Notes: generated from the sequence alone by a model not told the origin. 64,000 nt of DNA from Methylopila sp. M107 (GCF_000384475.1 NZ_ARWB01000001.1:2336176-2400175), one strand, 5' to 3'; positions 44,809 to 54,365 are shown, counted from the stretch's first letter. Numbers and translations are program-made.

Positions 44809-44836
44809 GAGCCTCGAAATGGCGCGAAGCGGGGCT

Positions 44837-45418
44837 TCAGACCACGTATTTGACGAGCACGAAACCGCCCACCACCACGACGAGCAGCAGGATGGCGGAC
44901 AGCTCGAGCCGCTTCTCGATGAACTCCCGCACCGGCTCGCCATAGCGCTTCAGCAGCCAGGCGACGGCGAGGAAGCGCAGGATGCGCGAGACGAGCGACA
45001 GCGCGAAGAACAGGAAGACGTCGTAGCCGGCGAAGCCCGAGGTGATCGAGACCAGCTTGTAGGGGATCGGGGTCAGGCCCTTCAGCAGGATGATCCACAG
45101 GCCCCACTGGGCGTACGCCTCGCGGAAGGCGTCGATCTTCTCGCCATAGCCGTAGAGCTGGATGATCCACAGGCCCAGCGTGTCGTAGAGCAGCGCGCCG
45201 ATCGCGTAGCCGAGCATGCCGCCGAGCGTCGAGGCGAGCCCGCACATGATGGCGAGCCGGTAGGCCTTTTCGGGACGCGCCAGGATCATCGGCACCAAGA
45301 GGATGTCGGGCGGCAGCGGGAAGAACGAGGCTTCCGCGAACGAGACCCCGAACAGCGCGACGTTCGCGCGCGGCCCCGCGGCGAGCGAGAGCGTCCAGTC
45401 ATAGAGGCGTCTCAGCAT
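44837..45418 (-). CDS. yqaA: YqaA/DedA-type membrane protein (SNARE-associated/VTT domain)
   Basis: A 193-residue membrane protein. SFAEASFFPLPPDILLVPMI is the hallmark of the YqaA branch of the DedA superfamily, with the re-entrant loop and Pro-rich motif; GYAIGALLYDTLG and LLKGLTPIPYKLVSITSGFA are the second conserved block. Relatives flip undecaprenyl phosphate or phospholipids; the substrate of YqaA is not established. It forms a likely operon with dsbB. Confidence 0.9.
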   Translation of the reverse strand: MLRRLYDWTLSLAAGPRANVALFGVSFAEASFFPLPPDILLVPMILARPEKAYRLAIMCGLASTLGGMLGYAIGALLYDTLGLWIIQLYGYGEKIDAFREAYAQWGLWIILLKGLTPIPYKLVSITSGFAGYDVFLFFALSLVSRILRFLAVAWLLKRYGEPVREFIEKRLELSAILLLVVVVGGFVLVKYVV

Positions 45419-45578
45419 GCGGGGGGAGTCTTTCGCGGGGGCGTCGCCGGCGTGGGGACGCAGACCAAGACCTAACGGCCGTCAAAATCAAGCCCATAAG
45501 CCTTATGGAGCGTCCCTTGGGCCTTGCATGGGTTCGCGCTTTGGCCTCCGTTGCTGCGGGGAGACGCCCGGAGTTGAA

Positions 45579-46127
45579 ATGACAAGAACACTGATGGCGG
45601 CGGCGTTCGCGGTCATGGCGGCGGCGATCGCCGCGGGTCCGGCGCGCTCCGGCGCGGAGAGCGAGGCCGCGGCGGTGCGGGAGATCGACCGGCTCGACCA
45701 GGCGGTGACGGACGCCTGGGCCAAGGCGCCGCTGACCGAACGCCGCGCGCTGTTCGTCGAGGAGCCGGTCGAGACCTACGGGTCCTGGCGCGAACGCAAG
45801 AGCAACGTGTTCAAGCCCGGCGAGGACCTGCTGACCTATGTCGAGCCCGTCGGCTATGTCTGGCGCGACGCGGGCGAGGGCTGGTTCGACTTCGGCTTCG
45901 TCATGGACTTCAAGATCAAGACGCCGGACGGCCGCATCCTCGGCGGGCAGGACGCCTACAAGCGCTTCGAGTTCAAGACCCGCTACCGGAACCGCGAGGT
46001 CTACATCAACCTCAAGATGTCGCTGAGCGGCATCCCGCCCGGCGACTACGTGCTGGTCTATACGCTGCACGACATCGGCGGCGAGAAGTCGTCGAGCTTC
46101 GAGCAGCCGTTCAAGATCGCCTCCTGA
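45579..46127 (+). CDS. Conserved periplasmic protein of unknown function
   Basis: A 182-residue protein with a signal peptide (MTRTLMAAAFAVMAAAIAAG...ARS). The mature part has a conserved look: RRALFVEEPVETYGSWRERK, NVFKPGEDLLTYVEPVGYVW and PGDYVLVYTLHDIGGEKSSS. Similar proteins occur widely in Rhizobiales; I do not know a function. It probably forms an immunoglobulin-like beta sandwich (inference from alternating strands). ATG at 45,579; the open frame reaches back to 45,417. Confidence 0.8.
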   Translation: MTRTLMAAAFAVMAAAIAAGPARSGAESEAAAVREIDRLDQAVTDAWAKAPLTERRALFVEEPVETYGSWRERKSNVFKPGEDLLTYVEPVGYVWRDAGEGWFDFGFVMDFKIKTPDGRILGGQDAYKRFEFKTRYRNREVYINLKMSLSGIPPGDYVLVYTLHDIGGEKSSSFEQPFKIAS

Positions 46128-46203
46128 GAGCCGCCCCGCGCGATTGACAGGCTGCGCCCGTCTCGACATCGTGCGGCCGCTTCGAGGCTTCGTCCTCGCC
46201 GCC

Positions 46204-46288
46204 GCGGGTGTGGTGGAATTGGTAGACGCGCCGGACTCAAAATCCGGTTCCGAAAGGAGTGCCGGTTCGACCCCGGCCACCCGCACCA
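46204..46288 (+). tRNA. tRNA-Leu (anticodon CAA)
   Basis: Acceptor stem GCGGGTG pairs with CACCCGC and is followed by encoded ACCA. D-arm region GTGGAATTGGTAGACGCG is typical of class II tRNA-Leu. Anticodon arm CCGGA-CTCAAAA-TCCGG gives anticodon CAA (codon UUG). A long variable arm and the T-arm GCCGG-TTCGACC-CCGGC follow. Length 85 nt including CCA. Confidence 0.96.
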
Positions 46289-46321
46289 CCAGCAGTTCGG
46301 CGCCTCGCGGAGGCCGCTTCG

Positions 46322-46807
46322 ATGCGCCTGACGCTCGCCGCTTTCGCGCTTCTCGCGACGCTCGCCCCGGCGCAGGCCGAGATTGTCGTGACGGTCGCCC
46401 CCCAGCGGCCCGTCTCGGACCTCTACTACCGCTCGTCCTCCGAACGCGACGCGCTCATCCGCGATCTCGCCCATCTCCTGCGGAAGCTCGGCCGCGACCG
46501 GCTGCCGACGGGGCAATCCCTTTCGGTCGAGCTGATCGACGTTCGGCCGGCCGGGCGAATCGATCCGTTCGCGGGCCCGAGCGGCGTGCGCGTCCTTTCA
46601 GCCGTCACGCCGCCCACCGTCCGGCTGCGCTATGCGCTGAAGGATCGGGGCAGGGCGATCGCCCGTGGCGAGGAACTTGTCAGCGACATCAATTACCTCG
46701 ACGACATCTCCGCGAGATCCTCGCTGGCGAGCTTTCCTTACGAGCGCGCGCTGATCCGCGACTGGTTCCGCGACCGCATCGTCACGCTGAAGCCCCAGCC
46801 GCGCTGA
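46322..46807 (+). CDS. DUF3016-like secreted protein
   Basis: A 161-residue protein with signal peptide (MRLTLAAFALLATLAPAQAE). C-terminal landmarks RLRYALKDRGRAIARGEELV, SDINYLDD and YERALIRDWFRDRIV resemble DUF3016, a periplasmic family without known function. The start at 46,322 is chosen because the signal peptide begins there; the upstream frame enters tRNA-Leu. bioB follows 57 bp later; a functional link is not evident. Confidence 0.78.
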   Translation: MRLTLAAFALLATLAPAQAEIVVTVAPQRPVSDLYYRSSSERDALIRDLAHLLRKLGRDRLPTGQSLSVELIDVRPAGRIDPFAGPSGVRVLSAVTPPTVRLRYALKDRGRAIARGEELVSDINYLDDISARSSLASFPYERALIRDWFRDRIVTLKPQPR

Positions 46808-46864
46808 CCCGGCCCCGCACGCGCCCCCGCGACGAGGGGAGGCGTTTCGCTGGCTGCGCTTTCC

Positions 46865-47905
46865 ATGTATGCGGGAAGCTCGACGAACGACGACGGACGG
46901 GCGGACCCGATGGCTTTTGCGGAACTGGTTTCGACGATCGAGCGCGCGCGCACGCGGGCCCTATGGACCCGCGCGGACGCCAAGGCGCTTTACGGCAAGC
47001 CGTTCGCCGACCTGATGTTTCAGGCGCAGACCGTCCACCGGCAGAACTTCGACCCGAACCGCGTGCAGATGAGCCGGCTGCTCTCGATCAAGACCGGCGG
47101 CTGTCCCGAGGACTGCGGCTATTGCAGCCAGTCGGCCCGCATGCCCGGCGAGAAGCTGAAAGCCTCCAAGCTGATGGAGGTCGAGCGGGTGATCGAGGAA
47201 GCTCGCAAGGCGAAGGAAGGCGGCGCGACGCGCTACTGCATGGGCGCGGCCTGGCGCAGCCCTAAGGACCGCGACATGGACATGGTGGTCGCCATGGTCG
47301 AGGGCGTGAAGGGGCTCGGCATGGAGACCTGCATGACGCTCGGCATGCTGTCGCCGCAGCAGGCGCTCGACCTCAAGCACGCCGGCCTCGATTACTACAA
47401 CCACAACCTCGACACGTCCGAGCGCTACTATTCCGAGATCATCACGACCCGGTCCTTCGCGGACCGGCTCGAGACGCTCGACAATGTGCGGCAGGCAGGT
47501 ATGAAGGTCTGCGCCGGCGGCATTCTGGGCATGGGCGAGACCGCGGACGACCGCATCGACATGCTGGTGACGCTCGCGAACCTCGACGAGGCGCCCGAGA
47601 GCGTGCCGGTCAACATGCTCATCCCGATCCCCGGCACGCAGCTCGAGAACGCCGATCCGATCGACCCGTTCGACTTCGTGCGCTGCATCGCGCTCGCGCG
47701 CATCATGATGCCGCAGAGCCATGTGCGGCTCTCGGCAGGGCGCACCGAGATGTCGGACGAGCTGCAGGCGATGTGTTTTCTGGCCGGCGCCAACTCCATC
47801 TTCGTCGGCGAGACGCTGCTCACGGCCGACAATCCGGGCGAAGACCACGACGGCGCTCTGTTCCGCCGCCTCGGCGTCGAGCCAGAAGAGCTCGGCGAAG
47901 GCTGA
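46865..47905 (+). CDS. bioB: Biotin synthase
   Basis: Radical-SAM enzyme inserting sulfur into dethiobiotin, 346 residues. The cluster motif is [15 protein letters not shown] (C80, C84, C87), then [49 protein letters not shown] and [10 protein letters not shown]; residues for the second [2Fe-2S] cluster are present in these conserved blocks. The start may be at 46,865 or at the in-frame ATG 46,910 (MAFAELVS). No BioR-type TTATCTATAA box is seen upstream. First gene of bioB-bioF-bioD. Confidence 0.96.
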   Translation: MYAGSSTNDDGRADPMAFAELVSTIERARTRALWTRADAKALYGKPFADLMFQAQTVHRQNFDPNRVQMSRLLSIKTGGCPEDCGYCSQSARMPGEKLKASKLMEVERVIEEARKAKEGGATRYCMGAAWRSPKDRDMDMVVAMVEGVKGLGMETCMTLGMLSPQQALDLKHAGLDYYNHNLDTSERYYSEIITTRSFADRLETLDNVRQAGMKVCAGGILGMGETADDRIDMLVTLANLDEAPESVPVNMLIPIPGTQLENADPIDPFDFVRCIALARIMMPQSHVRLSAGRTEMSDELQAMCFLAGANSIFVGETLLTADNPGEDHDGALFRRLGVEPEELGEG

Positions 47906-47998
47906 GGTTTCAGCCTTACGAAGACTGCAGCTCGCCTCCGCGACCCGATCGGCACAGGACATGAGCCGCCTCCCCCGCTTCGAAACCGCTCTGGTGTT

Positions 47999-48140
47999 CC
48001 CCTCCCCCTTGCGGGGAGGGGTTAGGGGTGGGGGTGGTTCAGCGCGTGGCGCTGAGGGTGAAGCCGCTCTACGTCGAACCGAGCCGTCCCATTCTGAGGG
48101 ACCCCCACCCCTAACCCCTCCCCGCAAGGGGGAGGGGGAC
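47999..48140. repeat. 142-bp hairpin repeat (family D, copy 2)
   Basis: Left arm CCCTCCCCCTTGCGGGGAGG-GGTTAGGGGTGGGG, right arm CCCCCACCCCTAACCCCTCC-CCGCAAGGGGGAGG. CTCTACG at 48,067-48,073 is in the centre. It sits between bioB and bioF. Confidence 0.87.
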
Positions 48141-48181
48141 AGTGACAGCGCCTTTCGCGGAAGCGCGTCGGGAGTCGTTCG

Positions 48182-49321
48182 ATGACGTCCCGTCTGACCC
48201 GCTTCGAAACCGCTCTCTCGGGCCTCGACCGCAAGGGCCGTCGCCGGCGGCTCGAGGCGCGCGAGGGCGTCGACTTCGCCTCCAACGACTACCTTGGCCT
48301 CGCCGCGAGCCCGCGCCTCGCGGCGGCCGCGCGCGACGCGATCGGGCGCGGCGTGCCCATTGGGGCCGCCGGCTCCCGGCTCCTGCGGGGCAACCATCCG
48401 GAGCACGAGGCGCTGGAAGCGGAGGCCGCCGCCTTCTTCGGCGCCGAACGCGCGCTGTTCTTCGGCGCGGGCTTTTCGGCGAACGTGGCGCTGATCCAGA
48501 CGCTGCCCGAGCGCCGCGACCTGCTGGTTCATGACGAGCTGATCCATGCGAGCGTCCATGACGGATTGCGCGGCTGCCGGGCCGAGATCGGCTGCGCGCA
48601 GCACAATGATCCGCAAACCGTCGAGGATGCGATCAAGGCCTGGCGCGGGCGCGGCGGCCTCGGCGCGCCATGGATCGCGACCGAAAGCCTCTATTCGATG
48701 GACGGCGACCGCGCGCCGGTCGCGGATCTGATCGCCATCGCCGAGCGCCATGACGGTTTTCTGCTGCTCGACGAGGCGCACGCGACCGGCGTTCTCGGCG
48801 AGGGCGGGCGCGGCCTCGGCGCGGCGTTCGAGGGCCGCGACTGCCTCGTCTCGACCCACACCTGCGGCAAGGCGCTCGGCGTCTCGGGCGCTCTCGTCAC
48901 CGGGCCGGCGGCGATCATGGATTTCCTCGTCAACCGCGCGCGGCCCTTCATCTACGCCACGGCGCCCTCGCCGCTGATCGCCGCCGTCGTGCGCGAGAGC
49001 CTGAGGATCGTGGCGGACGAGCCGGAACGCCGGACGAGGCTCGCGAGCCTCATCGCGATCGCCGACCGCAAGCTCGCCGCGCTTGGGCTGCCCGGCAGCG
49101 GTTCGCAGATCCAGCCAGTCATCCTCGGCCAGAACGCCCGCGCGGTCGCGGCCGCGCGGCGGCTTCGGGCGGCCGGCTTCGACTGCCGCGCGATCCGCCC
49201 GCCGACCGTGCCGGAAGGCACCGCGCGGCTCAGGGTGTCGCTGACGCTGAACGTCGCCGAGACGACCGTCGACGCCCTGTTCGACGCGATCGGCGCAGAG
49301 CTTTCGGAGGCCGCCGCTTGA
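48182..49321 (+). CDS. bioF: 8-amino-7-oxononanoate synthase
   Basis: PLP enzyme joining pimeloyl thioester and alanine, 379 residues. Motifs: [33 protein letters not shown], the His in [30 protein letters not shown] and the PLP-binding Lys in [19 protein letters not shown]. The stop overlaps the bioD start (TTGA), so both are coupled. It follows bioB after 276 bp, of which about half is a family D repeat. Confidence 0.95.
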   Translation: MTSRLTRFETALSGLDRKGRRRRLEAREGVDFASNDYLGLAASPRLAAAARDAIGRGVPIGAAGSRLLRGNHPEHEALEAEAAAFFGAERALFFGAGFSANVALIQTLPERRDLLVHDELIHASVHDGLRGCRAEIGCAQHNDPQTVEDAIKAWRGRGGLGAPWIATESLYSMDGDRAPVADLIAIAERHDGFLLLDEAHATGVLGEGGRGLGAAFEGRDCLVSTHTCGKALGVSGALVTGPAAIMDFLVNRARPFIYATAPSPLIAAVVRESLRIVADEPERRTRLASLIAIADRKLAALGLPGSGSQIQPVILGQNARAVAAARRLRAAGFDCRAIRPPTVPEGTARLRVSLTLNVAETTVDALFDAIGAELSEAAA

Positions 49322-49947
49322 CCCAGCGCATCGTCGTCGCAGGCACCGACACCGACGTCGGCAAGACCGTGTTCGCGGCCGCGCTGACGGCGGCGCTCGG
49401 CGCGTCCTACTGGAAGCCGGTGCAGGCCGGCCTGCAAGGCGAGACCGACAGCCAGCTCGCCGCCCGGCTCGGGGGCCTGCCGCCGGAGCGCGTCCTGCCG
49501 GAAGCCTACCGGCTCCGCACGCCGGCCTCGCCGCACCTCGCGGCCGAGATCGACGGCGTGACGATCGACGCCGCAGGCCTCGAGCCGCCCGCGACCGACG
49601 GGCCGCTGGTGATCGAGGGCGCGGGCGGGCTGCTGGTGCCGCTCACCCGCGAGACGCTGGCGATCGACGTGTTCGCGCGCTGGGGTTTTCCGGTCGTCCT
49701 GGTCTCGCGCACCGCGCTCGGCACCATCAACCACACGCTGCTCTCGCTTCAGGCGCTGCGGGCCCACAAGATCCCGGTGCTCGGCGTCGCGTTCATCGGC
49801 GAGGAGAAGCCGGAATCGGTGCGGGCGATCGCGTCGTTCTCCGGCGCGCGCGTGCTCGGACGCCTGCCGACGCTCGATCCGCTGACGCCGGAGACGCTGG
49901 CGGCGGCGTTTACGGACGGGTTTCGGAAAGACGATTTTCTGGGCTGA
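49318..49947 (+). CDS. bioD: Dethiobiotin synthetase
   Basis: ATP-dependent carboxylase making dethiobiotin from DAPA, 209 residues. The P-loop is [46 protein letters not shown] and the [14 protein letters not shown] motif complete the active site. The start is a TTG at 49,318 overlapping the bioF stop; no ATG or GTG lies between it and the P-loop. The usual downstream bioA is absent: a palindromic repeat and convergent genes follow. Confidence 0.93.
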   Translation: MTQRIVVAGTDTDVGKTVFAAALTAALGASYWKPVQAGLQGETDSQLAARLGGLPPERVLPEAYRLRTPASPHLAAEIDGVTIDAAGLEPPATDGPLVIEGAGGLLVPLTRETLAIDVFARWGFPVVLVSRTALGTINHTLLSLQALRAHKIPVLGVAFIGEEKPESVRAIASFSGARVLGRLPTLDPLTPETLAAAFTDGFRKDDFLG

Positions 49948-49956
49948 GGGCCTCTT

Positions 49957-50125
49957 GATCCTCCCATGCGCGGAACGCGCGGGGGAGGGGGACCATGCGG
50001 AGCATGGTGGAGGGGGCTACCTCTCAGGATAAGCCTCTTGCGAAGACGCAGGCGCTCTACGCCCGCCCCTCCACCGCGCGTTCCGCGCGGTCCCCTCCCC
50101 CACGCTGAGGCATGGAGGAGGATCC
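49957..50125. repeat. 169-bp hairpin repeat (family C, copy 2)
   Basis: ATCCTCCCATGCGCGGAACG-CGCGGGGGAGGGGGACCATG on the left and its mirror GCGCGGTCCCCTCCCCCACG-CTGAGGCATGGAGGAGGATC on the right; CTCTACG at 50,055-50,061. Same orientation as copy 1 at 10,864. Confidence 0.87.
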
Positions 50126-50132
50126 AGAGGCG

Positions 50133-50882
50133 TCAAATTCCCCGCTTCACCCAGTCTTCCGTCATCGCGATCCCACGGTCGAGATCCGCCGGGAAGTCGA
50201 GCTCGCTCCAGTCGAGCCCCTCGATCGAGCGCACGCCGACCTCGCCCTGGTGGTAGCGCGCGATGCCGTCGATCGCCGACAGGTACCAGCGCTTGAGGCC
50301 TTCCTCGTTGCGCAGCAGCCGCTCGATCTCAGCGACGAACGTCTTCGCCCCCTCATCGGTGAAGCGCAGGAACCCGATCGACTCGCCCGTCACGATCTCG
50401 GCCGGCAGCGTCTTGCCGATGGCGAGCAGGCGATCGCCCTCGGCGCGGACCTTCATGTCGTCGCTGTCGTAGTCGCCCTTGATGTCGATCGTGACCGTGA
50501 TGGGCGACGTGGCGGGATCCGCCAGAACCCGCTTTGCGATCTCGGGCTCGATCATGGTGTCGCCATTCAGGATCATGAACGGCTGGCGCATCTCGTGGCG
50601 CGCGATCCAGCAGCTCGCGAGGTTGTCGGCGAGCTCGAAGAACGGGTTGTGCGTGGTGCGCAAGCGAACGCCCGGCAGCGAGATCGCCGCGAGCGCCTGG
50701 TCGACCTTGGCGGCCTCGAAGCCGGTCACCACCACGACGTCGTCGACGCCGGCCTGGGCGAGCGCGCGCACCTGCCATTCGACGAGCGGACGCCCCGAGA
50801 ACGGGATCAGGCATTTGGGCGTCTCGGCGGTGAGCGGCAGCAGCCGGCGTCCCTGGCCGGCGCTCAGGATGATGGCTTTCAC
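50133..50882 (-). CDS. Sugar-phosphate/choline-phosphate nucleotidyltransferase family protein
   Basis: A 249-residue nucleotidyltransferase: the N-terminal KAIILSAGQGRRLLPLTAET followed by PKCLIPFSGRPLVEWQVRAL is the NTP-binding signature; ILNGDTMIEPEIAKRVL contains the metal Asp. The short length and N-terminal form match the LicC-like phosphocholine cytidylyltransferase group rather than full-length GlmU or RfbA. Substrate not certain. The start is GTG at 50,882 with AGGAAGG about 9 bases upstream. Confidence 0.85.
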   Translation of the reverse strand: MKAIILSAGQGRRLLPLTAETPKCLIPFSGRPLVEWQVRALAQAGVDDVVVVTGFEAAKVDQALAAISLPGVRLRTTHNPFFELADNLASCWIARHEMRQPFMILNGDTMIEPEIAKRVLADPATSPITVTIDIKGDYDSDDMKVRAEGDRLLAIGKTLPAEIVTGESIGFLRFTDEGAKTFVAEIERLLRNEEGLKRWYLSAIDGIARYHQGEVGVRSIEGLDWSELDFPADLDRGIAMTEDWVKRGI

Positions 50883-50896
50883 GAAAAGACGCCTTC

Positions 50897-51589
50897 CTAG
50901 AAGTCGAGGTCCGCGTAATGCGGCGCGGGGGCCGTGCCGGCGACCGTCTCGCCGAGCAGCGGACGAAACGAGGGGCGCGACTTGACCCGCGCATACCAGC
51001 CGCGGGCGGTCTCGTCCTCTTCCCACGGCACGTCGCCAAGATAGTCGACGACGGAGAAATGCGCGGCGGCCGCAAGGTCGGCGTAGCTCAGCCGGTCGCC
51101 GGCGAGCCAGTTCCGCTGGCGGATCAGGTATCCGACATACTTCAGGTGATAGCGGATGTTGGTTCGCCCGGCGCGGATCGCCGCCATCTCGGGCGCGCCG
51201 CCGCCGGCGTTGGTCGGCATGAAGCGCTTGTAGATCTTCTCCGTCACGAGATGGTTCGAGACCTCGTCGAAGAATTTGCGGTTGAACCAGTCGGTGAGAC
51301 GCCGCGTCTCCACCCGCTCGCGCGGGCTCTCCGGCAGCAGCCGGCGGGGGCCGAGCGCGAGGCCACGGGTCTCGTCGAGATATTCGGCGATGACGTCGGC
51401 GCCCGGCACCGAGGGCATCGACTTTTCGACGAGCACCGGCGTCGTACCGGCCGGGTTCAGGTTAAGGAACGCCGGGCTGCGCTCCCAGACGCGCTCCTCG
51501 ACGAGCTCCGCGTCGAGGCCGTACTCGCCCATGACGAGCCGGATGAAGCGCGAGTGAGGGCAAAGCGGATGGTGATAGAGGATCGCCAT
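50897..51589 (-). CDS. Glutathione S-transferase family protein
   Basis: A 230-residue protein with an N-terminal thioredoxin-like domain (ILYHHPLCPHSRFIRLVMGE, cis-Pro in NPAGTTPVLVEKS, then VIAEYLDETRG) and an all-helical C-terminal domain (WLAGDRLSYADLAAAAHFSV). CPHS at the active site suggests a cysteine-type GST (beta or omega-like). Substrate unknown. It precedes the nucleotidyltransferase on the same strand by 14 bp, so co-transcription is likely. Confidence 0.9.
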   Translation of the reverse strand: MAILYHHPLCPHSRFIRLVMGEYGLDAELVEERVWERSPAFLNLNPAGTTPVLVEKSMPSVPGADVIAEYLDETRGLALGPRRLLPESPRERVETRRLTDWFNRKFFDEVSNHLVTEKIYKRFMPTNAGGGAPEMAAIRAGRTNIRYHLKYVGYLIRQRNWLAGDRLSYADLAAAAHFSVVDYLGDVPWEEDETARGWYARVKSRPSFRPLLGETVAGTAPAPHYADLDF

Positions 51590-51754
51590 TGATGCCGGAA
51601 AATCGCGGGGAACGCGGGGAGAAACTGTGGCCGGCGCGCTTCGGACGGCGCGGGAACGCCGAGCGCGTCATGGCGCGGAACGTTACCCCCGTATAGAACC
51701 GCCCCGCCCGCGCGACAACAGCGAATCGTCGCGCAACTGCGGGGGGCTTTTGCA

Positions 51755-52621
51755 ATGGACCTGGTAAGCCTGTTCGAGGCGGCGCTGCTCGGCGTCGTCG
51801 AGGGACTGACGGAATTCCTGCCGGTCTCCTCGACCGGCCATCTGCTGCTGCTCGGGCATTTCCTGGGGTTCGAATCCACCGGAAAGACCTTCGAGGTGCT
51901 GATACAGCTCGGCGCCATCATCGCGATCCTCGCGGTCTATTCGGCGCGGCTGACACGGGTCGCGCTCGCCATTCCGACCGATCCGTCGGCGCGGCGCTTC
52001 GTCATCGGCGTGCTGATCGCCTTCCTGCCGGCGGCGGTCATCGGGGCGACGCTGCACGGCTTCATCAAGTCGGTGCTGTTCGAAACGCCGATGGTGGTCT
52101 GCATCGCGCTGATCGTCGGCGGCCTCGTGCTGCTCTGGGTCGACGCGCGCCACCAGCCCGACACGATCCCGCTGCGCACCACCGACGGCCCCGCCCATGG
52201 CTGGCAGGGGCAGGCCGAGGCGAACGCGACCTATGACGACGCGATGCGCTTTCCCTTGCGCATGTGCCTCGCGATCGGCCTCTGCCAGTGCGCCGCTCTG
52301 ATCCCCGGCGTTTCGCGCTCGGGCTCCACCATCGTCGGCGCGCTGCTGCTCGGCGCCTCGAAGCGGGCCGCGGCGGAGTTCTCGTTCTTCCTCGGCATGC
52401 CCACCATGGCGGGCGCCTTCGCTTACGACCTCTACAAGAACCGGGCGCTGCTCTCGTTCGACGACGCGGCGCTGATCGTGGTCGGCTTCGTCTGCGCCTT
52501 TCTGACGGCGCTGCTCGTCGTGCGGCTGGTGCTCGACTTCATCTCCCGCCACGGCTTCGCGCCGTTCGCATGGTGGCGGATGATCGTGGGCGCTGCCGGG
52601 CTTGCGGGGCTGCTGGTCTAG
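51755..52621 (+). CDS. uppP: Undecaprenyl-diphosphatase (bacitracin resistance protein BacA)
   Basis: Membrane phosphatase recycling the undecaprenyl carrier of peptidoglycan synthesis. It has 288 residues and about eight helices. Active-site motif 1 is [20 protein letters not shown] (E and H) and motif 2 is [20 protein letters not shown] (R, S). Length and motif spacing are normal for UppP, including the extra loop [23 protein letters not shown] at 51,755. Confidence 0.96.
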   Translation: MDLVSLFEAALLGVVEGLTEFLPVSSTGHLLLLGHFLGFESTGKTFEVLIQLGAIIAILAVYSARLTRVALAIPTDPSARRFVIGVLIAFLPAAVIGATLHGFIKSVLFETPMVVCIALIVGGLVLLWVDARHQPDTIPLRTTDGPAHGWQGQAEANATYDDAMRFPLRMCLAIGLCQCAALIPGVSRSGSTIVGALLLGASKRAAAEFSFFLGMPTMAGAFAYDLYKNRALLSFDDAALIVVGFVCAFLTALLVVRLVLDFISRHGFAPFAWWRMIVGAAGLAGLLV

Positions 52622-52664
52622 GGGTGAGGGTCAGACCCCACCTTACGCCGCTCCCGGAACCGCC

Positions 52665-53747
52665 ATGGCCCCGATCGTCCTCGACGCCCTTTCGCTGAAC
52701 CGTCGCGGCGGGCGGCCAGCGCTGCGCGACGTCTCGCTCAGCATCGCCGACGGGACCATCACGGCCCTCGCCGGGCCGACCGGGGCGGGCAAGACGGCGC
52801 TGCTGCGCCTGATCGCCTCCCGCGAGGCGCCGAGCAGCGGGACCGTCGAGGTGGGCGACGCCGTCAGCCAGTCCTGGCGGCTCGGGCGTCCCGAGGTCTG
52901 CGAGTTCGCCGACCGGGAGGCGCTGAGCGGCGCCCGCAACGTCTACGACACGATGGCGGCTGGCCTTCGCGACCGCGGGCTCGGCAAGGCCGAGGTCGAG
53001 GCGCGCACGCTGAAGGCCGCCGACGCGCTCGGCCTCGGGGCCCTGATGGCGCGGCGGGTGGACGAGGTCTCGACCGGCGAGCGGACGCGCGCTGTGTTCG
53101 GCCGCGCGCTCGCGCACACCCCACGCGCGATCCTGCTCGACGAGCCGTTCGCCGGCCTCGACGCTTCGCGGCGCATTGCGCTCCGCCGGGAGTTGAGGCG
53201 GCTGAACCGCGAGGGCGCAACCATCGTGTTCGCGACCCACGACTGGACCGACGCGCTGGCGCTTGCGGACCAGCTGATCGTGCTCGACGAGGGCCGCCTC
53301 GTCGCATGCGGCCCGGCGCAGGCGCTTTACGACCGTCCGCCGACGGCGGACGCGGCGCGACTGATCGGCGACCCGCCGATGAACGTGCTGCCGGTGCGCG
53401 CCAACCAGACGGGCCTCTCGCTCGAGGACGGCACGCATTTCGGCGCGACCAGCGTCATGACGACCGCGACCTATGGACTGCTGGGCGTCCGGCCCGAAAA
53501 CCTGTTCGTCGTGACGGAGGGCCCGGCAGGCGAGGGCGCTCAGCCCGCGGCCGCGGTCTTCCCGGTGCGCGTCGAGGAGATCGAGCGGGCCGGCCACGAA
53601 AGCCTGGTGCACGGCTTCGTCGGCCCGCACGCCTTTGTGGGCCGCGTCGCCGGACCCGTCGAAGCGCCGTCTTCGGGGCCGCTCAGGCTCGGCGCGCGGC
53701 GCGAAAGCCTGGTGATGTTCGACGCGCGGACCGGCGCGCTCGCCTGA
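52665..53747 (+). CDS. ABC transporter ATP-binding protein with non-canonical signature and Q-loop
   Basis: A 360-residue ATPase of the MalK/UgpC-type layout: ABC domain (1-235) plus a C-terminal TOBE/OB-like domain (NVLPVRANQTGLSLEDGTHF, LLGVRPENLFVVTE). Walker A GPTGAGKTALLRLIA, Walker B AILLDEPFAGLDAS and H-loop VFATHDWTDAL are good. The signature, however, reads VSTGERTRAVFGRAL instead of LSGGQ, and at the Q-loop position I see EVCEFADREALSG without glutamine. No permease or binding-protein gene is next to it. Whether it works as a transporter ATPase is uncertain. ATG at 52,665. Confidence 0.85.
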   Translation: MAPIVLDALSLNRRGGRPALRDVSLSIADGTITALAGPTGAGKTALLRLIASREAPSSGTVEVGDAVSQSWRLGRPEVCEFADREALSGARNVYDTMAAGLRDRGLGKAEVEARTLKAADALGLGALMARRVDEVSTGERTRAVFGRALAHTPRAILLDEPFAGLDASRRIALRRELRRLNREGATIVFATHDWTDALALADQLIVLDEGRLVACGPAQALYDRPPTADAARLIGDPPMNVLPVRANQTGLSLEDGTHFGATSVMTTATYGLLGVRPENLFVVTEGPAGEGAQPAAAVFPVRVEEIERAGHESLVHGFVGPHAFVGRVAGPVEAPSSGPLRLGARRESLVMFDARTGALA

Positions 53748-53848
53748 GGCGCGCGGAGCGGCCGATCACTCGTCGAAAGGTCGGGGTTTTTGGAATCGTC
53801 CCAAGGGGGCACTCTCGGCTCCGGCGTTGCGGCCGGGAAGCAAAGAAC

Positions 53849-54067
53849 ATGGGATGGGAACCGAAACCCGAGGTCGTCGATGTGATGGCCAAGTGGTTGT
53901 TCCACAAGGAGCATCCGGACGTCCTCGACTGGGAGGCGGAGGAGAAGGCCGCCGAGCCCGCGAAGCCGACCTCGACCGCCAAGGAGCCCGACATCCGCTC
54001 CGAATACGAGGCTCGCGCCCGGCAGATGCTGATCGTCGCCAGACGGAACAGCGGCAGCGGCGGGTAG
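53849..54067 (+). CDS. Small acidic hypothetical protein
   Basis: A 72-residue protein beginning MGWEPKPEVVDVMAKWLFHK, with a charged middle (WEAEEKAAEPAKPTSTAKEP) and a helical C-terminus (EYEARARQMLIVARRN). GGGAAG lies about 8-10 bases upstream of the ATG. No family recognised. The codon pattern and the good start make it plausible; it stands alone before a 0.9-kb gene-poor stretch. Confidence 0.6.
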   Translation: MGWEPKPEVVDVMAKWLFHKEHPDVLDWEAEEKAAEPAKPTSTAKEPDIRSEYEARARQMLIVARRNSGSGG

Positions 54068-54190
54068 GCGGCGCTTCCGACCGCCAGGCGATCGAGCGGA
54101 TGGGCCACGACGCATCAGCCGTCATGCCCGGCGGCGACCCATTGGCGCTGACTTCGCCCATCTGAGCGCGGCGGCGAGCGCCGCCCGCGA

Positions 54191-54288
54191 CCGTCATGCC
54201 CGCCTTCGCGGGCATCCACGACTTGGGCGCAAAGCTCTACGATTTCAGAAAGTCGTGGATACCCGGCCTGCCGGCCGGGCATGACGGG
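54191..54288. repeat. 98-bp hairpin repeat (family E)
   Basis: CCGTCATGCCCGCCTTCGCG-GGCATCCACGACTT and AAGTCGTGGATACCCGGCCT-GCCGGCCGGGCATGACGG, with CTCTACG at 54,235-54,241. The same unit as at 26,164 and in the ybaB-recR cluster. Confidence 0.82.
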
Positions 54289-54350
54289 CTGAGGGCGCCT
54301 TCGCGGGAGCGGGCGAAGCCGAGCTCACGGATTATTTTCCTTGACTCCGT

Positions 54351-54365
54351 GTTCCTCCTATGTTC
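54351..54365 (+). promoter_or_regulatory. LexA SOS-box-like direct repeat
   Basis: GTTC-CTCCTAT-GTTC fits the alphaproteobacterial LexA site GTTC-N7-GTTC exactly. A TTGACT hexamer (54,341-54,346) stands just before it like a -35 box. The controlled transcript is unclear: no gene begins within 500 bp on the plus strand. Confidence 0.5.
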
